A stretch of DNA of 64,000 nucleotides from Adiantum capillus-veneris (GCA_014529385.2 CM043957.1:87580381-87644380), one strand, 5' to 3'. Shown: positions 31,191-45,100, counted from the first letter of the stretch. Numbers and translations are program-made. Notes: generated by a model from the letters alone, not told the origin.

Positions 31191-31379
31191 CTCAAAAGAG
31201 CATAGGGAACACTTGGGGACTATAGATCAATTATGCAGGACACCTCAGCTGGGAGGGGGGCGCCAAGGCCCAAAAACCGATTTGGTCTGTTTTGGAGCTG
31301 CCTTCTTCTTCATTAAGTGCCTACAGTGTGTGCATCTGTGTGTGTGTGTGAGAGAGAGAGTAGTGGGTGCAAGTTTACA

Positions 31380-32268
31380 GCTTTAATGGAAAGCTTGCCT
31401 TCTCCTCTGTTCTATGTAACACGATGATTCTGCTCTCCTGCACCTCTCTCCCTTTTGAATACAGAAACGTGATGCCCAGCTCAAGGGCTACTCATCTATA
31501 TGCATAGTTGTGTGGGTTTATGCACGATTGCCGAGGCAAGAGCCTCTTGCACATGTACCGGATTAGCTAGTTGTTAATCTGCGGCAGGTACAGGTTGATC
31601 GAAGAGATTTCTCGCAAGAAATCTCGTCCAAATCAAAGGGCAAGTAGCCCTACAAGTGTAGGAACTCGAGGGCTTGCTACGAATGTGACTGACACGTGAA
31701 ATGGAACCCAAAACAGAGAATCACAACATGCTGTGTATCTTTGCAGTTTTCGTTGCCTAACAGTCCCAGGAGCTTTGGTGAAGCTAGGGAATCGTCATAT
31801 AGGTGTTTTGGTACATTTTAGGGGCCAAAAACAGAGAATTCAGTGTGCTGTAATTTTTCGTTGGGTTTAGGAAAGTGCTCTAATGCGCTGGGAAAGTCAC
31901 CTATCTCATTGGCATTTTGCTTGTGAAGCCTTCTACTTTCGTTATGTTGTGGAAATTGGACTAGAGTAGGCATTTTTAGCCCAATAAAAGTGGGACAGCA
32001 TGTAAGAGTTTACAGGTTTTCTCCAAAGTTTAATTGGAATAAAGAAATACTCAAAGGGGTGCCAACCTTTGGGGCCAACGCGGTGTCAGTGTCTACTTGG
32101 GAGCACTCTAGCTGCCAAGCTGTGCTTTGTTTGAAGTGTTGGAATTACAGTCTCAAGTTTATTCGTGAAGTTCCTCTGTGTTGTGAAGTACAGGTAAAGT
32201 TAACCAAAGTAAAGATCGGCTGAAAGCCAAAGTCTACCGCCCTTTAGTGAGTCTACGGACCAGTTACA
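31380..32268 (+). repeat. Decayed chromovirus LTR fragment
   Basis: It aligns in plus orientation with the 3' two-thirds of the G3 LTR: GTTGTGTGGGTTTATGCACG near 31,506, AAAGGGCAAGTAGCCCTACA near 31,635, AATAAAGAAATACTCAAAGG near 32,036, and GTCTACCGCCCTTTAGTG near 32,232, ending CAGTTACA at 32,268. It is much diverged and lacks a clear 5' end. Confidence 0.7.
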
Positions 32269-33154
32269 CTAACTATCTCGTCGATGGAAGCAAGACAAGG
32301 TCTATAAAATTAGACCCTCGATAAAGGTGTTAGAGCTGGAACAGCCATTGAGACTATTAAAAGTAGTTTTGGTAACTATAGTTTTTGTATGGCTATCTAA
32401 GGGTATAATAGAACTTTGGTCAAAAGGTGGTTTGGGCATGGCCATCTGCGTCCCTCTGTAGACTCACATGCAGATGGCCACCCATCTAAGTTGTGGCCAT
32501 CTAAGTTGTAGTCCATAATTAGTCTCTTTTTTAAACACTCAGTTGATGGAGGCATATGAGCTGCCACCCATGGACAAGTGAGTCCCTAATTTAGTATAAA
32601 TGACCCAAAAAGAGAAATATAAAAGGAAAAGAAATTTATTATGCATATATGTTACCAAGCATGTTTAGGATTTGTATACTAGTCAAAATGAATAGGATTT
32701 GTGATTTTTAAAAAGACCTTGTCAACAAAATGACCTTGAATGAAGTTGTACAATATGGGACGCATGGTTTCATCTGAGAGCATTTTGTATACTTTTTTGT
32801 GCTCAGCTTCCAACAAAAAGGTAGAAAGTGAGTCCAAGAGGTTGGTACACCTGACAAAGAATTTTTATATGAGGACATATAAAGTACTTTAGGGAGGAAG
32901 AAAGTAAAGAGAACGATGAGCTACCTTCAAGAAAGCATGAGTGTAGAAATTTATACTTTGACTAATAGCCAATTAAGTGCTCATTGTAAGTCTCAAGAAA
33001 AAGACGTCACTCTACCCAATGATAGACAATGAGGTGAGAGCCTTACAGGACCTATCCACCTATTGGTGAATGGTCGATTCCCAACTAGGAATTGTGTATA
33101 CACTTGAGGGAAAAGGAAGATTATTGGCTTGGAAATAAGTTAATGGGTAGATGG
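32269..33154. other. Unassigned AT-rich flank of the tandem LTR array
   Basis: No coding region was recognised on either strand. It probably joins the copia-like sequence at 48,801 onward, since it shares one pre-insertion locus with it. Confidence 0.4.
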
Positions 33155-33159
33155 CCAAT
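33155..33159. repeat. Target duplication GCCAA (left) of the tandem array
   Basis: GCCAA precedes the outer end of LTR1 and is repeated at 48,796-48,800 after LTR3. Confidence 0.85.
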
Positions 33160-34634
33160 GAAACCGGCCCGTGGGGCGGTAGGTGTTGGCTTTCGCCCGA
33201 AATTCTTTACTTTAAACACACACACAGAGCACTTTGCAAATGAGACCTGTAACGGGAATTAACACTTAATCACACACACAACTCGGAAGCTAGAATGCTC
33301 CGAGCAGACGCCGACAACCTGTAGGCCCCAAAATTGGCGCCCCTTTCAGTATTTCTTTATTCTTTAGGAGGGTAAAGTACAAAGAAGAGTCCTGGGAATC
33401 CTTTGACTGTATCCCACTAGATACCGCCTGTTTTGGCCAAATTTCGGCAGCATAACAGTCCCAAAACTTGCACGAAACCAATTCCCCTGCTGGAACTCGC
33501 TTCTACTGGCGTATACCCTCTGATTCCTGCCTAAAAACAGTAAATTCAGCACGCCGTATTTACTGGTTATTGACCTGTTTTCAGCCCCAAACAGTCCCCT
33601 AACTGTCCTTTGCCAGTGGGGCACGATTCCCAATGATCCTGGCGTCCGTATGGCTGAAAAACAGTGAATTTACAGCGCATACACAGCGCTGATTTTGCAC
33701 CTGTACGGTGAGGTTATGACCCTCACCAGTGCCTGCTTTGGAGCAGCAGTTAGCTACCCCTGTTCCTGCTCAAGGAGGCTCTTGCCTCAGCACAAAAGCA
33801 TGAACCCACACAACTGTACATCAGTCAAATGAGTAGCCCTCTTGTGGGGCATCACATAACTGCACGTAGGGGAGAGAGAGCAGTGTGTAGTGTGCAGGGC
33901 ATCACTCCTAGCACCACACTGTACATGAGAGGGAAAGGAAGCACTCCATAGCTCTTAACCTGTGACAGGTTGCAAATGAAGCCTCTCCCTTCTCTAAATT
34001 TAGCGCCAATTCTTCTGCAAGAGGAAAGTGCATGAAAAGTTGACACTTGGCGCATTTACAAGCATTTGCCCGTTTCGGGCTTGCCGCTTAAAAATATCCT
34101 GACCGTTTGCCCAGTTGACTTCGCGGCAGAGTTATAAAATGTTCCCCTAGTCATACCGGAGGTAATGACGCGAACACATTTCACGGCCCAAAATAGCAGT
34201 TCCCTAAATTTTAGGAGATGCTTCTGTTGGGCTCCCACTGGTCTTCTAACCATCTATCCTCATTGGGACCGCATCCAAAAATGCAATGTGGCCCAACTGT
34301 CGGATACTTTTTGTTGGTAGTCCCACCTTGACTTTACGCCTTAATTGAGTTCACTTCCTAGTATCCACCAACTTGCTAAGTGCGACGGGGGGACCTATAT
34401 GATCTTGCTCTGAGCCTAGACATCCTCTTACCGTACGAATTCCAGTGCCGACCACTTCCCGTCTGCGGGTGAATCTACCGTTCACATTGGCCATACAATG
34501 TCCGACCGTTTGCTACTTCAAAAAGAGGGTCTCAAAACAAATAAAATAAACCCCATTGGAAAGAAACCAACAACCAAGGTTAGCAGTTGCCACATCTCTG
34601 TGACATGGTTAATAACTGCCACGTCCTCGTGACA
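33160..34634 (-). repeat. LTR1 (3' LTR of G1)
   Basis: About 1,475 bp; in element sense it begins TGTCACGAGG and ends GCCGGTTTCA. A polypurine tract TTCAAGAGGGGGGTA lies at its inner edge (34,635-34,649). Confidence 0.9.
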
Positions 34635-34804
34635 TACCCCCCTCTTGAAATCGCAAACGTCCTCGATTGCATACCATAAATACACGCCATTGATGATCTT
34701 GTGCTATTAACACTCTTTTATCATCGCATGTATCCGCAAGAAAGGTCGTAACATACATAGATACAAATTACTTAATGAGGCCTTCATACTTTTGCCATTT
34801 CCAT
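34635..34804 (-). other. G1 polypurine tract and 3' non-coding region
   Basis: The minus strand reads TTCAAGAGGGGGGTA directly before LTR1, the plus-strand primer for reverse transcription. The remainder between it and the pol stop is non-coding. Confidence 0.8.
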
Positions 34805-37800
34805 CTATGGCACTGAACTCATATGTACATTTGATGTACTAGCTCTATCATTATCCCTCCTTTGCACACGTTGGGTTGGGGCATAAGTAGGCTGTAACCC
34901 AAAGGCTTCAAGGTAAAGCTGCAATACATTTGGTGACTCTGACAGTTCATGCTCTTCCATCCACTTTGCATCCATAGGCGGATAGTTCTTGAACTTCACC
35001 AAATAACGTCTTGCAACTTGTCCTTTAACTTTTTTGTCCTTATGTGCCAAAACTTGCTCAGGTACCAGGATCTCATCAAGTTCTTCAACTTCTGGCTGAT
35101 CCTCAACTGGCATATCTTCTGGCACATCACCCACGCAGGGTCTTAGAAGACTCACGTGAAACGCATTATGAATCTTCCACGCATCAGGCAATTTCAGCCT
35201 GTAAGCCACATCGCTGATCTTGTCAAGCACTTGAAAAGGCCCATAGTAACGCATGCTAAGCTTAGGAAACAGCCGTTCCTTGCCCTTCATCTTCTTTAAC
35301 CTTGCCTTTTCGAACCTTAAGAGAACCCAATCACCAGGTGATAGTAGCAATTCACGACGGTGACGATCAGCAGCCTTTTTCTGTTTTGCCTAAGTCTTCT
35401 CAAAGGCAACTTTAATCTTCTTATACATCTCATCCATGTTCTCAACATATCGATCTGCCTCAAAGATCTTGTCCTTTGTGTGCAAAATGGGAGGAACCTT
35501 TTTGCCGCCTTCAACAATTTCAAAAGCTGCTTTGCCAATAGACGAATGCACCGTATTATTGTACGCATATTCAAGCATAGGCAAATACTGTTCCCACTTT
35601 CCTTTATTATCTGACACATAGCATTTCAGCAGATCTAAGACAATAGAATTGGCCTCTTCTGACTGTCCATCAGATTGTGGATGAAACGAAGACGAGAACT
35701 TGAGCGTAGTACCCATGTTCTCAAACAATCCTCTCCAGAATAAACTGGTCATGCGAGGATCACGCTCACTGATAATCGATTGTGGCATACCATGATACTT
35801 AAACACATTGTACATGAACAAGTGTGCCATCTGATCAGATTTTATCTTCTTCCTGACAAGGATAAAATGGGTCTGCTTGCTGAACCTGCAGATAATGGTC
35901 CATATACCATCATTCCCTGTTGGTGTCCTTGGAAGATCAAAGATAAAGTCCATAGCAATGCTTTCCCATGGCTTATCCGGAATCGGCAGTGGTTGTAACA
36001 ACCCTGGTGCCTTTTGCCTGTCAAACTTGACCTTTTGGCAAACTATGCATGCTCGCACAAAGGCATCCACATCTCTCCTCAAGGTAGGCCAATAGAAGAA
36101 CGTCTCTACCGCTTTAACTGTTGCATCAATGCCACGATGCCCTGCATACGGTGGGACATGACTCTCTTCCATGACTTTATGTCGCAGTGGCCTAGTGACA
36201 CAAAGTCTGCCATGCATCATCATAAAACCATCTCTGAGGAGGTAGTGCTCGTGATGTTGCCCCTCTTGTAACTGTTCAAAGATCCTTGCAAAATCTTCAT
36301 CAGCAGTATACTGTTCCTTCATGTCATCTAACTCATGATGATAAGGAATTGACACAGCTGAAATTTGTGGCTTTCTTGATAACGCATCAGCCACAACATT
36401 CTTCTTGCCTTCCACATGCATAATCTGGAAGTGGAACATGGAAAGAATGTTTGCCCATCGCATATGCTTTTCGGATAACTTTGACTGTGTCAAGAAGTAT
36501 CGCAAGGTCTGATGATCTGTTTGGACAACAAAATCAGCACCTAAGAGGTAGTGCTTCCAGCTAGAAAGCGCATGAATCACGGCCAAGAGCTCTTTCTCAT
36601 AGACTTGCATAGTCCTCTCTGGCCCTTGCAAAATTCGGCTTTCATAGGCTACTACCCGTCCATCTTGCATTAGCACTGCTCCGATGCTACTGCCACACGC
36701 GTCACACTGGACCACAAATGACTTCCTGAGATCTGGCAGAACAATAACTGGATCTTAAGTCAACTTTTCCTTTAAGAGACTAAAAGCTGAAATCTCTTTT
36801 TGGGTCCATCTGAAAGTGACCTCTTTCTTTTGCAATGCGTGAAGAGGCGATGCTATCTCTGCAAAATTTCTGATAAACCTTCTATAGTAGGAACACGATC
36901 CCAAGAAGCTTCTGACATCGTGCACAGTCTTCAAGTCTGGCCATGTCTTGATAGCTTCGACCTTTGCGGGATCCATTCTAACACCATCCTTTGAGACTAT
37001 GTGGCCCAGAAAGTGGATCTCTTCAAGGAAGAATTCACTTTTCTTAGGATTGACAAGTAACCTGTGACTGCGCAGCTCTTCGAACACAATGGTCAAGTGA
37101 CGCCTATGCTCCTCTTCATTCTTCGAATACACAATCATGTCATCGAAGAATGTTCCAACAAACTGTTGATGTGAGCGGAAAATTCGGTCCATCATTCTGT
37201 TGAACGTGGCAGGAGCATTTGTTAGCCCAAACAGCATCACTAGAAACTCATAAAGACCAAATGTCGTTCTAAATGCAGTCTTGTGCACATCCTCTAGCCT
37301 TATACGAATCAGATGGTACCCACTCTTCAGGTCTATCCTACTGAAAATTGCAGCACCCTCTAAACGATCGAGAATATCATCAATGCGAGGAATAGGAAAC
37401 CTATTCTTGATGGTATTCTTATTCAACGCACGGTAATCAATACACATGCGCCATGAGCCATCCTTCTTCTGCACTAGGAGCACTGGGGAGCAAAAGGGTG
37501 AAGAACTAGGCTGAATCAGCCCCTTCTCTAATAACTCCTCAACGAGGCCCATAATCTCTTTCTGCTGCGCCGCACTAACCCTGTAGGGAGGTCTATTTGG
37601 TGGGCTACACCCTGGCACCAAATCTATCCGATGGTCCTCAGGTCTCTCTGGCGACAATTGCGACGGTAATGAATCAGAAAAACAGTCACTAAACTTTTGC
37701 AAAAATGATGACCTTTCTTTATCTAACACAGATAAATTTGACTGATCCCTATCTGAGACATCACGTGCAAAAATCAAGTACATAGAAAGATGATTCTTTA

Positions 37801-38077
37801 TTACAGAAGTGATAGCAGAAGCAGATACAATAGGGACTGACTCTCCTTTAAGCTTTACATCCAAGATGTGAGTTTTGCCCCTATGCTGTACAGTGATCTT
37901 TTTGTTGTAGGCATCCAAGACTCCATGCACTCGGAACATCCACGGGATCCCCAACAAGGCGTCACAACCTTCGAGCGGCATGATGTAAAACTCTTCAGTG
38001 TCCACATACGGCTGAATATGCAGACGCAGTTTTCCAATGATGGGAGTAACACACTCTGAGTGGCCACGACATGCCAA
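34805..38077 (-). pseudogene. G1 pol: protease end, RT, RNase H, integrase, chromodomain
   Basis: Reading on the minus strand, the protease C-terminus (CDALLGIPWMFR) is followed by RT from about 37,600. The catalytic FFDDMIVYSKN lies near 37,130. RNase H starts VQCDACGSSIG at about 36,715. The integrase has HVPPYAGHRG...CIVCQKVKFD and the MDF...ERDPRM...E core near 35,950-35,650. Next come GPFQVLDKISDVAYRL of the GPY/F region and a chromodomain (YLVKFKNYPPMDAKWMEE) near 34,960. In-frame stops are TAA at 36,755 and TAG at 35,390, and a 1-base deletion near 38,092 separates it from Gag. Otherwise it is one frame. Confidence 0.88.
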
Positions 38078-38089
38078 CCCTGCCTCTGC

Positions 38090-40014
38090 GGTGTACCCAT
38101 CTCTTCAGCTCTGATGCCCAGCTTCATAGCTAACTCTGGTGAGATAAAGTTGGCTTTGGCACCTGGATCAAAGAAGATGAGTGCCGTCTGATCCCTAACT
38201 TTACCCCATGCCCTGCATAACTCACTGGCATCTGTGCTGGGCCTGTCACCCACCATGTCTGGCACTAAACCTGCCGTGGGTTTAGGCTTCTTGCCTTTCT
38301 GGTCTTCTTTATCCTCTGAGTCAGCTGGCCTTTTCCTTTGTGGACAATTGATAGAAATATGACCAGGCTGCTCGCATATAAAGCATTTGTTCTCAGCCAT
38401 TGGGACCTTCTTTTCCTCGAGCGACTTGCGCACAAAAGGCTTCCTTTTCTGTTTCTTTGCCTGCGCTCGAGAAGTCCCAGCTGAATCCTTGTCTTTGGTG
38501 GCCTGTTCTGACCCCTGTGACGCATCAGGAGCCGTTTTCACAAAGGGCTTCTTCGCTGAATTTTTCTTTTGCTGCCCTCCTTTGTCACTGCTCGGAAATC
38601 CACTGTCTTCTCCTTTCAACAAGGCAAGACCAGTGTTCGCAACTTCCATAAGCTGAGTAAGAGAAGCCACTCTGTTCTTTGTACAGTAATCGCGAAGCCC
38701 TTTAGGCAGCCCACAACAATACTTCTCTATCTGCTCTGTCAATGGCACAAATCTGTAGGAGGACACTGAGAGTAATGCTTTAAAAAACCTCCTATTGTAC
38801 TCCAGCAAGCTCTTGCACGAAGCTGCCGTAAGCTGGTGCCAATCTGTCAGGACATTGGCTTCAAATTCATTTGATAGCCAAGCAGATGCAAACATTTGCT
38901 TGAAGTCAACCCAAGTGGCGGGTGCCTGTCCTTGCATTAACAATGTCGTCCACCATGTAAGCGCATTGTCCTTTAAGAAAGTGGCAACTTTCCTGACCTT
39001 CGAGGCCTCTCTAAAATTCCCTCCCGCATAAGCTGTATCAAACTGCTGGAGGAAAGTGAGTGCCTTTGTCTTGTCCTCGAAACCACTGAAGGTACTGAAC
39101 TTTACTGCTGCACCACCCTCTTTGTAAGCCTTCGGCTTCTCTAGTGCCCCCAAGTTGTCATACGGGATGGTCTGCAACATGGGCACTGTACTAGGCATGA
39201 TCGGCACGCCTTGGCCATTCACATTTTGCGTAAGAGGTGCGATATCTGGCTGCTGTCCAGAAAAACCAGCCATGCCAAAATGACCCTGTGGCACCCCAAA
39301 CTGGCCCTGGTTGCCGTGGAAACCTTGCTGCATGCCGATAGTACCATACATGGGGTTTGGCATGATGCCTTGCATACCCCCGAACACTGTTCCTGGCATG
39401 TACGGCTGACTTCCAGGCGCATAACCAGCCATACTTTGGAACACTGATCCACCCCCGAAATACCCAGGATGTACCGTGGGTGGTGGAAAAACTGAGTGCA
39501 TAGCCTGGTATCCAGCTCCCTGTCCATTCAAGACAGCATGCTGGCTCTGAAAGGTGGCGGGCTGAACTGGCATAACCTGTGGAATAGGCGTTCTAGCCAC
39601 CTGTTCAAGCACGGGAGGAACCTTCTTTGGAGCCCCCGACTCCGCAACATGCGAGTGTTCCCTTTCCTCGTGCGCCTCATGAAGTACCTGGGCTTGAGCT
39701 TCAACAAGCTCCGTACGCGGCGTAGGTTGCCTATTTTGCTGTTGCACTGGTGGCGCTTGCAAGAATTCCATAAACCTCGGATTCTGCACCAGCTGCGAAA
39801 AGACATTCACCGCGGCAACTAACTGAGTCTTAAACGCATCATCCTCAAGTTGCCCTGTCATAAAGCCCTGTACTACTGAAGGGACATTCACGTTGACAGG
39901 AGGTACAGACTGACGTGGCCGTGAGCTCTCGCCAATCTCAAAAACCATAGGAATCTCCTGCCAGTCCTTTGGAGAGGAACCCTCTTTCATAATTCCCTTC
40001 CCCTTGTCGGCCAT
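38090..40014 (-). pseudogene. G1 Gag and protease active site
   Basis: Gag starts at the conserved MADKGKG methionine (40,014); the open frame extends a few codons further upstream. A low-complexity Gly/Met/Gln region (MAGYAPGSQPYMPG) precedes the retrotrans_gag core, AVKFSTFSGFEDKTKALTFL to WTTLLMQGQAPATWVDF. A CCHC knuckle CFICEQPGHISINC lies near 38,340-38,385. The protease active segment LIFFDPGAKANFISPEL lies near 38,140-38,190. Pro replaces the usual Ser/Thr after the catalytic Asp, as in all copies here. A 1-base deletion after EEMG ends the frame. Confidence 0.85.
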
Positions 40015-40096
40015 AGTGTAATCCCCGCGTTCTTGCACTGTGTGTCTTTACCCTGAACAATCCAGGCTCACTCTTTGAGGAAAAAGTGATTGATAT

Positions 40097-40112
40097 CCCG
40101 GCAATGGAACCA
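40097..40112 (-). other. G1 primer binding site (tRNA-Glu-like)
   Basis: TGGTTCCATTGCCGGG on the minus strand abuts LTR2 directly. It is complementary, with one difference, to the 3' end of plant nuclear tRNA-Glu. Confidence 0.75.
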
Positions 40113-41939
40113 TGAAACCGGCCCGTGGGGCGGTAGGCGTTTGCTTTCACCCGAAATTCTTTACTTTAAACACACACACAGAGCACTTTGTAAAGAGAAC
40201 CTGCGACGGGAGTTAACACTTGAATACACACACGGCTCGGAAGCTAGAATGCTCCGAGCAGACGCCGACAACCTGTAGGCCCCAAAATTGGCGCCCCTTT
40301 CGGTATTTCTTTATTCCTGTGAATCCTTCATGTGTATCCACCTAGATACCATTTGATTTGGCCAAATTTCGGCAGCATAACAAGCCCAAAACTTGCGCGA
40401 AACCAATTCCCCTGCTGGAACTCGCCTGCACTGTGGTATACCCTCTGATTCCTGTCCAAAAACAGTAAATTCAGCACGCTGTATTTACTGGTTTTTGCCC
40501 TGTTTTCAGCCCCAAACAGTCCCCTAACTGTCCTTTGCCAGTGGGGCACGATTCCCAATGATCCTGGCGTCCGTATGGCTGAAAAACAGTGAATTTACAG
40601 TGCATACACAGCGCTGATTTTGCACCTGTACGGTGAGGTTATGACCCTCACCAGTGCCTGCTTTGGAGCAGCAATTAGCTACCCCTGTTCCTGCTCAAGG
40701 AGGCTCTTGCCTCAGCACAAAAGCATGAACCCACACAACTGTACATCAGTCAAATGAGTAGCCCTCTTGTGGGGCATCACATAACTGCACGTAGGGGAGA
40801 GAGAGAGCAGTGTGTAGTATGCAGAGCATCACTCCTAGCACCACACTGTACATGAGAGTGAAAGGAAGCACTCCATAGCTCTTAACCTGTGACAAAAACT
40901 GAAATGAGGCCTCTCCCAGCTTAAAAATCAGCGCCCATTTTTCTATAGGAGAAAAGTCCATGAAAAACTGACACTTGGCGCATTTACAAGCATTTTCCCG
41001 TTTCGGGTTCGCCGCTTAAAAATATCCTGACCGGTTGCCCAGTTGACTTCACGGCAGAGTTGTAAAATGTTCCCCTGGTCATACCGGAGGTAATGACGCG
41101 AACACATTTCACGGCCCAAAATAGTTGTTCTCTAAATTTTAGGAGATGCTTCCATTGGGCTCCCACTGGTCTTCTGACCATCTATCCTCATTGGGACCGC
41201 ATCCAATAGTGCAATGTGGCCCAACTTTCGGATACTTTTTGTTGGTAGTCCCACCTTGACTTCATGGCAGAGTTGTAAAAACTGAAATGAGGCCTCTCCC
41301 AGCTTAAAAATCAGCGCCCATTTTTCTATAGGAGAAAAGTCCATGAAAAACTGACACTTGGCGCATTTACAAGCATTTTCCCGTTTCGGGTTCGCCGCTT
41401 AAAAATATCCTGACCGGTTGCCCAGTTGACTTCATGGCAGAGTTGTAAAATGTTCCCCTAGTCATACCCGAGGTTACGCGAACACATTTCACGGCCCAAA
41501 ATAGCAGTTCTCTAAATTTTAGGAGATGCTTCCGTTGGGCTCCCATTGGTCTTCTGACCATCTATCCTCATTGGGACCGTATCCAAAAGTGCAATGTGGC
41601 CCAACTGTCGGATACTTTTTGTTGGTAGTCCCACCTTGACTTTACGCCTTAATTGAGTTCACTTCCTAGTATCCACCAACTTGCTAAGTGCGACGGGGGA
41701 ACCTATATGATCTTGCTCTGAGCCTAGACATCCTCTTACCGTACGAATTCCAGTGCCGACCACTACCCATCTGCGGGTGAAACTACCGTTCACCTTGGCC
41801 ATGCAATGTCCGACCATTTGCTACTTCAAGAAGAGGGTCTCAAAAATAAAACAAAACCCCTTGGAAAGAAACCAACAACTAAAGTTAGCAGTTGCCACGT
41901 CCTCGTGACATAGTTAACAGTTGCCACGTCCCCGTGACA
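40113..41939 (-). repeat. LTR2 (shared middle LTR) with internal duplication
   Basis: It has the same termini as LTR1 and LTR3 but is 1,827 bp long because of a 383-bp tandem duplication (40,894-41,276 and 41,277-41,659). Without it the length is about 1,444 bp, in line with the other two. It serves as 5' LTR for G1 and 3' LTR for G2. Confidence 0.88.
40894..41659. repeat. 383-bp tandem duplication inside LTR2
   Basis: The stretch starting AAAAACTGAAATGAGGCCTC at 40,894 begins again at 41,277 and runs to the same downstream sequence. The two units have diverged slightly. Confidence 0.8.
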
Positions 41940-42110
41940 TACCCTCCTCTTGAAATCGCAAACGTCCTCGATTGCATACCATAAATACACGCCATTGATC
42001 ATCTTGTGCTATCAACACTCTTTTATCATCGCATGTATCCACAAGAAAGGTCATAACATATAGATACAAATGACTTAATGAGGCCTTCATACTTTTGTCA
42101 TTTCCATCTA
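41940..42110 (-). other. G2 polypurine tract and 3' non-coding region
   Basis: The minus strand reads TTCAAGAGGAGGGTA against LTR2, a one-base variant of the family tract. No coding potential lies between it and the pol stop. Confidence 0.75.
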
Positions 42111-45100
42111 TTACACTAAATTCATATGTACATTTGATGTACTAGCTCTATCATTACCCCTCCTTTGCACACGTTGTGTTGGGGCATAAGTAGACTGTAA
42201 CCCAAAGGCTTCAAGGTAAAGCTGCAATACATTTGGTGACTCTGACAAGTCATGCTCTTCCATCCACTTTGCATCCTTATGCGGATAGTTCTTGAACTTC
42301 ACCAAATAGCGTCTTGCAACTTGTCCTTTAACTTTTCTGTCCTTATGTGCCAAAACTTGCTCAGGTACCAGGATCTCATCAAGTTCCTCAACTTCTGGCT
42401 GATCCTCATCTGCACATCACCCACGAAGGGTCTTAGAAGACTCACGTGAAACACATTATGAATCTTCCATGCATCAGGCTAAGCCACATCGCTGATCTTG
42501 TCAAGCACTTGAAAAGGCCCATAGTAACGCATGTTGAGCTTAGGAAACAGCCGTTCCTTGCCCTTCATCTTCTTTAACCTTGCCTTTTCGAACCTTAACA
42601 GAACCCAATCACCAGGTGATAACAGCAATTCACGAGTTACAATCAGCAGCCTTTTTTTGCTTTGCTTGAGTCTTCTCCAAGGCAACTTTAATCTTCTTAT
42701 ACATCTCATCCATGTTCTCAACATATCAATCTACCTCAAAGATCTTGTCTTTTGTATGCAAAATGGGAGGAACCTTTTTGCCGCCTTCAACAATCTCAAA
42801 AGATGCTTTGCCAGTACACGAATTCATACTCAAGCATAGGCAAATATTGTTCCCACTTGCCCTTATTATCTGACACATAGCATTTCAACAGATCTAGGAC
42901 AGTAGAATTAGCCTCTTCTGACTATCCATCAGTTTGTGGATGAAACGAAGACGAGAACTTGAGCGTAGTGCCCATGTTCTCAAACAATCCTCTCCAACAT
43001 AAACTGGTCATGCGAGGATCACGATCACTGATAATCGATTGTGACATACCATGGTACTTAAACACATTGTACATGAACAAGCGTGCCATCTGATCAGATT
43101 TTATCTTCTTCTTGACAGGGATAAAATGGGCCTTCTTGCTGAACCTGCAGATAATGGTCCATATACCATCACTCCCTGTTGGCGTCCTTGCAAGATCAAA
43201 GATAAAAGTCCATAGCAATGCTTTCCCATGGCCTATCCGGAATCGGCAGTGGTTGTAACAACCCTGGTGCCTTTTGCTTGTCAAACTTGACCTTTTGGCA
43301 AACTATGCATGCTCGCACAAAGGCATCCACATCTCTCCTCAAGGTAGGCCAATAGAAGAATGTCTCTACCGCTTTAACTGTTGCATCAATGCCACGATGC
43401 CCTGCATACGGTGGGACATGACTCTCTTCCATGACCTTATGTCGCAGTGGCCTAGTGACACAAAGTCTGCCATGCATCATCATAAAACCATCTCTGAGGA
43501 GGTAGTGCTCGTGATGTTGCCCCTCTTGTAACTGTTCAAAGATCCTTGCAAAATCTTCATCTCAGCAGTATACTGTTCCTTCATGTCATCTAACTCATGA
43601 TGATAAGGAATTGACACAGCTGAAATTTGTGGCTTTCTTGATAACGCATCAACCACAACATTCTTCTTGCCTTCCACATGCATAATCTGGAAGTGGAACA
43701 TGGAAAGAATGTTTGCCCATCGCATATGCTTTTCGGATAACTTTGACTGTGTCAAGAAGTATCGCAAGGTCTAATGATCTGTTTGGACAACAAAATCAGC
43801 ACCTAAGAGGTAGTGCTTCCAGCTAGAAAGCGCATGAATCACGACCAAGAGCTCTTTCTCATAGACTTGCATAGTCCTCTCTGGCCCTTGGAAAATTCGG
43901 CTTTCATAAGCTACTACCCGTCCATCTTGCATTAGCACTGCTCCGATGCAACTGCCACATGCATCACACTGTACCACAAATGACTTCCCGAGATCTGGCA
44001 AAACAATAACTAAATCTGAAGTCAACTTTTCCTTTAAGAGACTAAAAGCTGAAATCTCTTTTTGGGTCCATCTGAAAGTGACCTCTTTCTTTTGCAAAGC
44101 GTGAAGAGGCGATGCTCTCTCCACAAAATTTCTGATAAACCTTCTATAGTAGGAACACAATCCCAAGAAGCTTCTGACATCGTGCACGGTCTTCAAGTCT
44201 GGCCATGTCTTGATAGCTTCGACCTTTGCGGGATCCATTCTAACACCATCCTTTGAGACTATGTGGCCAAGAAAGTGGATCTCTTCGAGGAAGAATTCAC
44301 TTTTCTTAGGATTGACAAGCAACCTGTGACTGCGCAGCTCTTCGAACACAATGGTCAAGTGACGCCTATGCTTCTCTTCATTCTTCGAATACACTATCAT
44401 GTCATCGAAGAACGTTCCAACAAACTGTTGATGCGAGCGGAAAATCCGGTCCATCATTCTGTTGAACGTGGCAGGAGCATTTGTTAGCCCAAACGGCATC
44501 ACTAGAAACTCATAAAGACCAAATGTCGTTCTAAACGCAGTCTTGTGCAGATCCTCTAGCCTTATACGAATCTGATGGTACCCACTCTTAAGGTCTATCT
44601 TGCTGAAAATTACAGGACCCCCTAAACGATCTAGAATATCATCAATTCTAGGAATAGGGAACCCATTCTTGATGGTATTCTTATTCAACGCACGGTAATC
44701 AATACACATGCGCCATGAGCCATCCTTCTTCTGCACTAGGAGCATTGGGGAGCAAAAGGGTGAAGAACTAGGCTGAATCAGCCCCTTCTCTAATAACTCC
44801 TCAACCTGGCCCATAATCTCTTTCTGCTGCGCCACACTAACCCTGTAGGGAGGTCTATTTGGTAGGCTACACCCTCGCACCAAATCTATCCGATAGTCCT
44901 CAGGTCTCTCTGGCGGCAATTGCTACGGTAATGAATCAAAAAAACATTCACTAAACTTTTGCAAAAATGTTGACCTTTCTTTATCTAGCACAGATAAATT
45001 TGATTGATCACTATCTGAAACATCATGTGCAAAAATCAAGTACACAGAAAGATGATTCTTTATTACAGAAGTGATAGCAGAAGCAGATACAATAGGGACT

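Noticed and set aside
34056-34253. A recurring minus-strand frame of about 65 codons in LTR1, LTR2 (twice) and LTR3 (starting MVRRP)
   Set aside because: It recurs because the LTRs are homologous. The frame is broken or different in G3's LTR, has no known domain, and shows no sign of protein-level selection that I can judge by eye.
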